DNA of 8,592 nt from Treponema sp. (lineage in GTDB: Bacteria > Spirochaetota > Spirochaetia > Treponematales > Breznakiellaceae), in assembly GCA_031266255.1 (NCBI GenBank), contig JAISBK010000098.1, forward strand, positions 1 through 8,592. The letters run 5' to 3'. Positions 1-6,344 of this stretch are shown piece after piece. A program made the position numbers and the translations under genes. Numbering within the stretch: position 1 is the first letter of the stretch; each line of letters begins with the position of its first letter. The notes under the pieces are model-generated. The model had not been told where the DNA came from and ran no database searches. It saw only the letters and a list, made by a program, of their open reading frames with translations.

Positions 1-1
1 A

Positions 2-628
2 AAGGTCGCCATGACTTGGGCCTATTCCCCCTCCTACGGGAAACCCCTTTCGGTGCCCCAGGGTGCTATCGGCCTTATGACCCGTTTCGGTATGGAGGTT
101 TCCCTGGCCCATCCAAAGGGCTACGAGATAATGCCTGAGGTTGAGGAGATCGCCAGGAAGAACGCTCTGTCAAGCGGCGGTAAATTCACCAAGTCAAATT
201 CCATGGAAGAAGCCTTTAAGGACGCGGACATTGTGTACCCCAAAAGCTGGGCCTCTTTTGCAGCAATGGAAAAACGGACCAACCTTTACGGCGCCGGGGA
301 CTTTGACGGTATCAAAACCCTGGAAAAGGAACTCCTTGCCCAAAACGCAGGGCACAAGGATTGGGAATGTACCGAGAAGCTGATGGAGTCCACGAAGGAC
401 GGCAAGGCCCTGTACCTCCACTGCCTGCCGGCGGATATTTCCGGGGTAAGCTGCAAGGAAGGGGAAGTGGCCGCGTCGGTTTTTGACCGTTACCGGGTGC
501 CTCTCTACAAGCAAGCAAGCCACAAGCCCTACATCATCGCCGCCATGATCTTTTTGAGCAAGATTAAATGCCCTCAAAAGACCCTGAGCGCTCTTGTGGC
601 CCGGGGCCTTCCCCGCTTCCTGGGTTAG
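2..628 (+). CDS. ygeW: YgeW-type knotted carbamoyltransferase, C-terminal part (5' end outside window)
   Basis: This is the C-terminal half of a cytosolic carbamoyltransferase of the aspartate/ornithine carbamoyltransferase superfamily. The frame is already open at base 2, and the ATG at 11 lies inside conserved sequence, so it is not the true start. About 208 residues are visible; from memory the family is near 400, so the N-terminal carbamoyl-phosphate domain with its Ser-Thr-Arg-Thr-type loop is missing. Segments closely resembling E. coli YgeW as I remember it include MTWAYSPSYGKPLSVPQG near the edge, DADIVYPKSWA, and the HCLP carbamoyl-phosphate motif (bases 418-429) followed by ADISGVSCKEGEV. 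The E. coli homologue has a trefoil-knot fold and an unsettled physiological substrate. Carbamate kinase follows after 4 bases, which suggests the catabolic direction, releasing carbamoyl phosphate from a carbamoylated purine-breakdown product. Ornithine or putrescine transcarbamylase is less likely given the YgeW-specific stretches. Confidence 0.9.
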   Translation, partial: KVAMTWAYSPSYGKPLSVPQGAIGLMTRFGMEVSLAHPKGYEIMPEVEEIARKNALSSGGKFTKSNSMEEAFKDADIVYPKSWASFAAMEKRTNLYGAGDFDGIKTLEKELLAQNAGHKDWECTEKLMESTKDGKALYLHCLPADISGVSCKEGEVAASVFDRYRVPLYKQASHKPYIIAAMIFLSKIKCPQKTLSALVARGLPRFLG

Positions 629-632
629 CGGT

Positions 633-1580
633 ATGAAGAAGCGGATCGTCATTGCCCTGGGGGGAAACGCTCTGGGGGAAAATCTGAAAGAACAGATGGC
701 CGCGGCCCAGGGTACTGCAAAAGCTATTGTGGACCTGGTGGAGGCGGGCCATGAAATCGTGATCGTCCATGGCAACGGGCCCCAGGTGGGGATGATCGAA
801 ACCGCCTTTGAGACTGCCGCCAGGGCGGACCCCCATTTCCCCATTCTGCCTATGTCGGTCTGCGTGGCCCTGAGCCAAGGCTACATCGGCTATGATTTGC
901 AAAACACCCTGCGGAGAGAACTGGACTTCCGGCATATCTCCACCCCGGTAGCTACCATCGTTACCCAGGTGGAGGTGGACCCGATGGACCCGGCTTTCCT
1001 CAATCCCACCAAGCCCATCGGCGGTTTTATTACCGAGACCGAGGCGGAGGTCCTCCGTTCCAAAGGCATTCCGGTGATGGAAGACGCGGGCCGAGGCTGG
1101 CGGCAGGTGGTGGCCTCTCCCAGGCCGGTGAACATCATTGAGGCGGAGACAATCAAGGCCATGCTGGCCGCGGGGCAGATCCCCATAGCCGCCGGGGGCG
1201 GCGGTATCCCGGTGGCTATGCAGGACAGCCAGTACCGGGGGCAAAGCGCGGTGATCGACAAGGATTTTTCCGCCGCCAAACTGGCGGAGCTTATCGGTGC
1301 GGACATGCTGATCATCCTCACCGCGGTGGAGAAGGTGGCGATCAATTTCGGCAAACCCGATCAGAAGTGGCTGGACGCCTTGACCGTCGAGGAAGCGAAA
1401 CAATACATTGCGGAAAACCAATTCGCTAAAGGGTCCATGTTGCCCAAGGTCCAGGCGGCGATCTCCTTTGTCAGCGCGGGAACGCAGACCGAAGCGGTCT
1501 CACGGACCGCTTTAATAACTCTGCTGCAAAAGGCGAAGGACGGTATTGAGGGAAAAACCGGTACCATTATCACCCACTGA
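633..1580 (+). CDS. arcC: Carbamate kinase (ArcC/YqeA type)
   Basis: Carbamate kinase catalyses reversible phosphoryl transfer between carbamoyl phosphate and ADP; in catabolic operons it makes ATP, ammonia and CO2. The 315-residue length is normal for the family, and the protein should be cytosolic. Visible motifs are GGNAL at residues 10-14, HGNGPQVG at 46-53, GRGWRQVVASP at 153-163, the GGGGIPV glycine loop at 188-194, DKDFSAAKLAE at 209-219 and FAKGSMLPKV at 264-273, all typical of amino-acid-kinase-fold carbamate kinases. I chose the ATG at 633 because MKKRIVIALGGNAL is the usual N terminus; the frame extends back to a TTG at 594, but that adds non-homologous residues inside ygeW. No strong Shine-Dalgarno sequence is visible, so translation is probably coupled to ygeW, whose stop lies 4 bases upstream. 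The pairing implies ATP recovery from carbamoyl phosphate. Confidence 0.96.
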   Translation: MKKRIVIALGGNALGENLKEQMAAAQGTAKAIVDLVEAGHEIVIVHGNGPQVGMIETAFETAARADPHFPILPMSVCVALSQGYIGYDLQNTLRRELDFRHISTPVATIVTQVEVDPMDPAFLNPTKPIGGFITETEAEVLRSKGIPVMEDAGRGWRQVVASPRPVNIIEAETIKAMLAAGQIPIAAGGGGIPVAMQDSQYRGQSAVIDKDFSAAKLAELIGADMLIILTAVEKVAINFGKPDQKWLDALTVEEAKQYIAENQFAKGSMLPKVQAAISFVSAGTQTEAVSRTALITLLQKAKDGIEGKTGTIITH

Positions 1581-1735
1581 TAATACGGGGTTTCCAGACG
1601 TGGGGGATTCCGGAGGCCCCAAGACGGCATTATCCTCCCATTTTGACTACACGGATTTCATAAACGGTTCTAGATCCAGTTTTTTTTATACCGGGGCTTT
1701 TGCCGCGGTTTATACAAGCGTTGAGGAGTAATGTT

Positions 1736-3223
1736 ATGAAAACGTCTGTGGAAAAACAGGCAGATGATCGCCGGGAGTTGATCTACCAGTTGGAAGGGCG
1801 GCCGCCTTTGGGGATTGCCTTTCCCTTGGGTTTGCAGCATGTTCTTTCGATGTTCATCGGGAACTTGGCGCCGGTGCTGGTACTGTCGGGGATCGTGAGC
1901 AGCGTTACCGGGGAGCCGATTGTAACGCCCCAGCAGAGAATGCTCATGGTGCAGTGTTGTATGTTCGCGTCGGGGATGACCACCCTGGTCCAGCTTTATC
2001 CCCTTAAGCTCGGTGCTACTTACCAGGTTGGCGCGGGGCTCCCTATTGTGATGGGTACTGCCTTTGCCTTTGTTCCCACCATGCGGACTCTGGGGGCGGA
2101 ATTCGGCATCAACGCGGTTCTGGGGGCAATAATTGCAGGAAGCGTGGTAGAAATTCTTATGGGCCTTTTTATTAAACCCCTTAAAAAGTTCTTTCCCCCT
2201 CTGGTTATCGGCGCAGTGCTTATCACTATAGGGCTTCATCTCCTTCCCGTAGGGGTCCAGTACTTTGCCGGCGGTGCGGGGGCTGAAGCCAACGCGGCCC
2301 TGGCGGGCCGGTTAGCGGCGGAGGGGAAAGAAATTCCCGCTTCGGTGGCGGCAATGGCCGCTCAATACGGCTCGTGGCAGAACCTGGTAATCGGCGGCTT
2401 GGTTTTTGTTACCATCATTCTGTTACAGCGTTTTGGTCGGGGGATGTTTAAAATTTCCGCCATCCTTATCGGTATTATCGTGGGGTATCTGGTGGCAATC
2501 CTCCTGGGGCAGGTAAACTTCCAGGCCGTCGGGAACGCCAGTTTTATTTCGGTCCCCATACCATTTTCCATCAAACCGGTCTTTATGTTTGAACCTATCA
2601 TCGCCATGGCGGCGATTTACGTGGTCTCCGGCCTTGAGACCATGGGAAATATCAACGGTATTACGGTGGCCGCCTTTGACCGGGAGGCGACGATCAAAGA
2701 AACGTCCGGTGCGGTTATGGCGGACGCAGCGGGTTCCATGTTCGCCGCTGTGTTCAATACGCTTCCCAATACCGCCTTTGGGCAAAATGCCGGCATCGTC
2801 GCCATGACCAGGGTGATAAATAAATGGTGCATCGCCACCGGCGCCGTGGTGCTGATCCTGGCGGGCTTTATACCCAAGATTGGGGCGATTTTTTCCGTCA
2901 TGCCTTCCAGTGTTCTAGGTGGGGCAGTGGTAACGGTCTTTGCCATGATCATGCTGAACGGGATAAAGCTTATTGCCAAGGCGGGGTTCTCCGACCGGAA
3001 TCTGCTTATCCTGGCCATCACCTTTGGGGTTGGCTTTGCGGTGGGGGATACCAAACTGCTGGTGGACCGCCTCCCCATGTTTTTACAGTTTATTTTTAAG
3101 GATACGGTCGTGGCGGTCTGTGTTATTTCCGTCCTGACCAATCTCCTGTTTCCTGTCTCCGAATCCGACAAGGAACGGATGAAAAACGCCCAAAAAGAAG
3201 CGGCGGTTGAAGATCTCGGTTAA
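1736..3223 (+). CDS. NCS2-family nucleobase permease (probable xanthine/uric acid transporter)
   Basis: This is a 495-residue inner-membrane protein of the nucleobase:cation symporter-2 (NAT) family, very hydrophobic throughout with the multiple membrane spans expected of that fold. Family landmarks are the Gln34-His35 pair in the first span (PLGLQHVL), Glu301 in SGLETMGN, Asp330 in VMADAAG, and the signature Q350-N-A-G-x4-T358-R359, which fits the consensus QNxGxxxxT[RKG]. The Arg in the last position is one I associate with purine rather than uracil carriers, so xanthine or uric acid is the likelier substrate, but this cannot be settled by eye. A hydrophilic, Ala-rich loop at about residues 176-213 looks longer than usual. 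I chose the ATG at 1736 because GGAG at 1725-1728 sits 7 bases upstream; a start at 1700 would have no such site. The 155-base leader shows no clear terminator or promoter. The neighbours fit import of the substrate for the pathway. Confidence 0.93.
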   Translation: MKTSVEKQADDRRELIYQLEGRPPLGIAFPLGLQHVLSMFIGNLAPVLVLSGIVSSVTGEPIVTPQQRMLMVQCCMFASGMTTLVQLYPLKLGATYQVGAGLPIVMGTAFAFVPTMRTLGAEFGINAVLGAIIAGSVVEILMGLFIKPLKKFFPPLVIGAVLITIGLHLLPVGVQYFAGGAGAEANAALAGRLAAEGKEIPASVAAMAAQYGSWQNLVIGGLVFVTIILLQRFGRGMFKISAILIGIIVGYLVAILLGQVNFQAVGNASFISVPIPFSIKPVFMFEPIIAMAAIYVVSGLETMGNINGITVAAFDREATIKETSGAVMADAAGSMFAAVFNTLPNTAFGQNAGIVAMTRVINKWCIATGAVVLILAGFIPKIGAIFSVMPSSVLGGAVVTVFAMIMLNGIKLIAKAGFSDRNLLILAITFGVGFAVGDTKLLVDRLPMFLQFIFKDTVVAVCVISVLTNLLFPVSESDKERMKNAQKEAAVEDLG

Positions 3224-3250
3224 CCGCGTGCGTGCAGGAGTGAACGATCG

Positions 3251-3292
3251 AAACGTTAGACCAATATTATTGAGAAAAGATAGAGAACGTTT
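3251..3292. promoter_or_regulatory. Operator-like repeats in the gap before ygfK
   Basis: The 83-base gap between the permease stop and ygfK is AT-richer than its surroundings. AAACGTT at 3251-3257 and its inverse AACGTTT at 3286-3292 flank a separate perfect palindrome, CAATA-T-TATTG, at 3262-3272. These could bind a transcription factor controlling ygfK-ssnA, but no convincing -35/-10 pair was found, and short AT-rich palindromes also arise by chance. AACGTTTA recurs at 8453-8460, upstream of the last reading frame. Confidence 0.25.
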
Positions 3293-3306
3293 AAGAGAGG
3301 TGTGTC

Positions 3307-6300
3307 ATGAGTGAAATAATGCGTCCCCTCGCATTTTCGGATCTTGTCCGTTGGATCCAAACGGAAGCAAGAAACAGCAATTCGGTGTTTGGAATACGGA
3401 AAGAGAAATTCTACCGGAATTCAAGCGGTGCAGGAATCACCCTGTTTGGGACCAAGATTGTCTCACCCTTAGGGCCTGCTGCAGGACCCCATACCCAGCT
3501 TACCCAAAATATTTTGGCAGCATACCTGGCAGGGAGTCGATTCATTGAGCTTAAAACCGTGCAGATCATGGATGGGGAAGAACTGCGGAAATGTGTGGCT
3601 CGCCCTTGTATCAATGCCGCGGATGAGGGATACAACGTAGAATGGTCTACGGAGCTTACGGTACAGGAGGCTTTTGAGGAATACGTTAAGGCATGGTTCT
3701 TGGCTCATGTCGTGACCAAGGAGTTCGCCTTAGAGGATTCTTGTGGGCTTATCTTTAATATGAGCGTGGGCTACAGCCTGGAAGGTATTCAGTCCCCCAA
3801 GATTGATACGTACATCGAAGGGATGCGAAACGCCTCTGGTTCCCCTATCTGGAAAACCTGTTATGACTACCTGGCCGCGAATATCCAGTCTTTTGAACGG
3901 TTCACGCAAAAGGATTTAGACGCCATATCCAGTGCGGTTTCTTCCAGCATCACCTTATCCACGCTCCACGGCTGTCCAAAAGAAGAGATCGAAAAGATCG
4001 CCTCTTATCTGTTGACCGTTAAAGGGATGCATACCTACGTTAAATGCAATCCTACCCTGTTGGGGTATGAAACTGCCCGCCGGCTCTTGGATGATATGGG
4101 CTATGGGTATATTTCCTTTGACGATCACCACTTCAAGAACGACCTCCAATTTGGGGATGCAGTGGCGATGCTCAAGCGTTTGCAGGTCCAGGCTCAGGAT
4201 AAAGGGCTGGCCTTTGGGGTAAAAATTACCAATACCTTCCCCGTAGCCATTACCAAAGGAGAACTCCCTGGAGAAGAGATGTACATGTCCGGCCGTTCCC
4301 TGTTTCCCCTTTCCATCACCGTAGCCCAGCGTTTATCCCAGGAATTTAACGGAACCCTTTCCATCTCCTATTCCGGCGGAGCAGATTTTTTTAACCTGGC
4401 GTCGATTCTGGAAACCGGTATCCGGCCAATTACTATGGCAACCAACCTGCTTAAACCCGGAGGGTATGAACGGCTCAAACAGGTTGCAGAGCTTGCCGAA
4501 ACCGTGCTGCCCCGGTTGGATCCAGGATGTACCACTATCCAGGTGCAAACCCTAAACACCCTGGCAGAGCAGCTTACTGAGCATAAGCGGCATCGTAAGG
4601 AATACCGGCAGGGGGGCTTGAGGAAAATTCCTGTGGCTTTGCCCCTCTTTGACTGTGCACAAGCGCCCTGCCAAGAGGGAGGCTGTCCTTTGCATCAGCA
4701 GATTCCTGCGTACCTTGAAAAAGTTGCGACAGGGGAGTATGGAGCGGCCTTTGAGATTATCGCTCAAGATAATGCCGCACCCTCCATTACCGGTACCATC
4801 TGCGATCACCGGTGCCAGCAGATCTGTACCCGGGTGGATTACGATAATTCCCTGGAGATCCGCCAGGCCAAGCGCATTGCCGCAGAACATGCCCAGGATG
4901 CCTACATCAATGCGCTCAAGCCCATCCCGCTCAAGACGGATAAGTCCGTGGGGATTATCGGTGCAGGCCCCGCAGGTATCGCGGCAGCAGTATATCTCAG
5001 GAGAAACGGAGTACCTGTCCAGGTGTATGAAAAACGGGCTACTCCTTATGGTATCGTGGGGCATGTTATTCCTTCGTTCAGAATCAGCCAAGAGGCGATT
5101 GATAGGGATTTCAGGCTTGCGGTAAAACTGGGGGTTGAATTCAAGTTTGGAGTGGACGAAGGCTACTCCCTGGACCGGCTTAAAAAGGATCATGCCTTTG
5201 TGGTGCTTGCCACAGGAGCATGGAAAGCGGGAAGTTCTTCATGTTCCGGAGCAGAGAACTTCCTAGACGCCCTGCAATTCTTGGAAGAGTTCAAGGCATC
5301 AGGAGGTTCCTTGGATCTGGGTAAACAGGTGGCGGTTATCGGTGGCGGGGATGTGGCCATGGACTGCGCTCGGGCAGCAAAGCGGAACTCTGGGGTTGAA
5401 ACGGTAAGTATCGTATACCGCAGAACCAAAGATTTTATGCCTGCCCAACAGGAAGAACAAGAAGGCGCCTTGGCCGATGGGGTAAAGATCATCGAACTCC
5501 GTGCTCCAGAAAGTTTTCAGGCGGGCATACTCCGGTGTGAAGTGATGAGCCTTGGAGCGTACGATAAATCCGGACGGCGAAGCATTGCCGGTACCGGGAC
5601 GTATGTAGAACTCCCCTTTGACCGGGTAATCAGTGCGGTAGGTGCTCAGGTGGATACGACCTTGTTTACCCAAAACAGTATAGGTCTGAACGATAAAGGC
5701 TTTCCCGCTCTGAATACCGCGCTTGAAAGTTCTGTCTCAGACGTCTACATTGCAGGGGACTGTAAGGCAGGGGCGGCCACCGTGGTCAAGGCCTTGGCAG
5801 ATAGCAAAACCATAGCCCAGGATATTCTGCAGAAACTCCACATCCCTGCTGACTTTAGCTTGGTGAAACCCCAGCCAGATAAGGAGACCCTTTACACCAA
5901 AAAAGGGCTTATGGCTCCCTCCCTGCCCGGCAACACGGATGCCTGCCGCTGTCTTTCCTGTGGGGAAATCTGCGAGCTCTGTTGTGATGTATGTCCGAAC
6001 CGGGCAAATGTCATGGTGAACCCTGCATCGTCCCTGAGTGCAGGAGGCCATCAAGTGGTGCATATCGACCGGCTCTGCAACGAGTGCGGTAACTGCGCGA
6101 TGTTCTGTCCTCACCAAGGCGCCCCTTATCAAGACAAGTTCACGGTGTTTTCCTGCGAGGAAGATTTCACCAATAGCAGCAATACCGGCTTTTGGTCCCT
6201 TGGTAATGGAGCCTTCAAGGTGAGGCTTGCGGACAAATCAGTACTTACCTGGAATGGGGAACCGGAACGCATCCCCCCCGAAGTGGCACAGATGATAGAA

Positions 6301-6342
6301 CTGCTTATGCAGAAGTATAGGTATATGGTAACGGAGGTTTAA
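3307..6342 (+). CDS. ygfK: YgfK-type flavin/iron-sulfur oxidoreductase (annotated elsewhere as putative selenate reductase subunit)
   Basis: This is a 1011-residue, apparently cytosolic redox enzyme, about the length of E. coli YgfK. Residues 1-400 resemble a dihydroorotate-dehydrogenase-like barrel (SPLGPAAGPHTQ at 53-64; SGGADFFN at 357-363). Residues 440-540 carry a GltD-like iron-sulfur region with C450, C455, C460, C499, C503 and C507. An FAD site GxGxxG lies at 552-557, an NAD(P)H site GGGDVAMD at 679-686 with YRR at 704-706, and the second FAD motif AGD at 816-818. Two C-terminal 4Fe-4S motifs follow: C885-x3-C889-x2-C892-x3-CP and C924-x2-C927-x2-C930-x3-CP. The start at 3307 has an AGAGAGG ribosome site 6 bases upstream. 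E. coli ygfK was linked genetically to selenate reduction, but its presence in purine-degradation clusters suggests a role in purine or intermediate reduction. The true substrate is unknown. ssnA follows after 2 bases, so the two are probably made together. Confidence 0.93.
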   Translation: MSEIMRPLAFSDLVRWIQTEARNSNSVFGIRKEKFYRNSSGAGITLFGTKIVSPLGPAAGPHTQLTQNILAAYLAGSRFIELKTVQIMDGEELRKCVARPCINAADEGYNVEWSTELTVQEAFEEYVKAWFLAHVVTKEFALEDSCGLIFNMSVGYSLEGIQSPKIDTYIEGMRNASGSPIWKTCYDYLAANIQSFERFTQKDLDAISSAVSSSITLSTLHGCPKEEIEKIASYLLTVKGMHTYVKCNPTLLGYETARRLLDDMGYGYISFDDHHFKNDLQFGDAVAMLKRLQVQAQDKGLAFGVKITNTFPVAITKGELPGEEMYMSGRSLFPLSITVAQRLSQEFNGTLSISYSGGADFFNLASILETGIRPITMATNLLKPGGYERLKQVAELAETVLPRLDPGCTTIQVQTLNTLAEQLTEHKRHRKEYRQGGLRKIPVALPLFDCAQAPCQEGGCPLHQQIPAYLEKVATGEYGAAFEIIAQDNAAPSITGTICDHRCQQICTRVDYDNSLEIRQAKRIAAEHAQDAYINALKPIPLKTDKSVGIIGAGPAGIAAAVYLRRNGVPVQVYEKRATPYGIVGHVIPSFRISQEAIDRDFRLAVKLGVEFKFGVDEGYSLDRLKKDHAFVVLATGAWKAGSSSCSGAENFLDALQFLEEFKASGGSLDLGKQVAVIGGGDVAMDCARAAKRNSGVETVSIVYRRTKDFMPAQQEEQEGALADGVKIIELRAPESFQAGILRCEVMSLGAYDKSGRRSIAGTGTYVELPFDRVISAVGAQVDTTLFTQNSIGLNDKGFPALNTALESSVSDVYIAGDCKAGAATVVKALADSKTIAQDILQKLHIPADFSLVKPQPDKETLYTKKGLMAPSLPGNTDACRCLSCGEICELCCDVCPNRANVMVNPASSLSAGGHQVVHIDRLCNECGNCAMFCPHQGAPYQDKFTVFSCEEDFTNSSNTGFWSLGNGAFKVRLADKSVLTWNGEPERIPPEVAQMIELLMQKYRYMVTEV

Positions 6343-6344
6343 CT

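Noticed and set aside
594..632. Upstream TTG start for carbamate kinase
   Set aside because: It would add 13 residues inside ygeW that do not match the family; MKKRIVIALGGNAL from 633 is the normal N terminus.
564..1421. Long open frame on the minus strand (285 codons), with another at 194-844
   Set aside because: Both lie opposite well-conserved carbamoyltransferase and kinase genes in GC-rich DNA, where antisense frames stay open by chance. The translations show no recognisable motif.
1643..1690. TTGACT at 1643 as a permease promoter, and the run of eight T at 1680-1687 as a terminator
   Set aside because: No acceptable -10 sits 16-18 bases after TTGACT. Only a tight, mismatched palindrome (GGTTCTAGATCC) precedes the T run, not a usable stem-loop.
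1581..1735. Purine-sensing riboswitch in the permease leader
   Set aside because: The leader length would allow one, but I could not find the conserved core or paired arms of a purine aptamer. A covariance-model search would be decisive.
4552..5193. Minus-strand frame of 213 codons, and plus-strand frame 4649-5125, inside ygfK
   Set aside because: They overlap the iron-sulfur and FAD motifs of ygfK, which are clearly the coding frame. The alternative proteins look non-globular and unrelated to anything I know.
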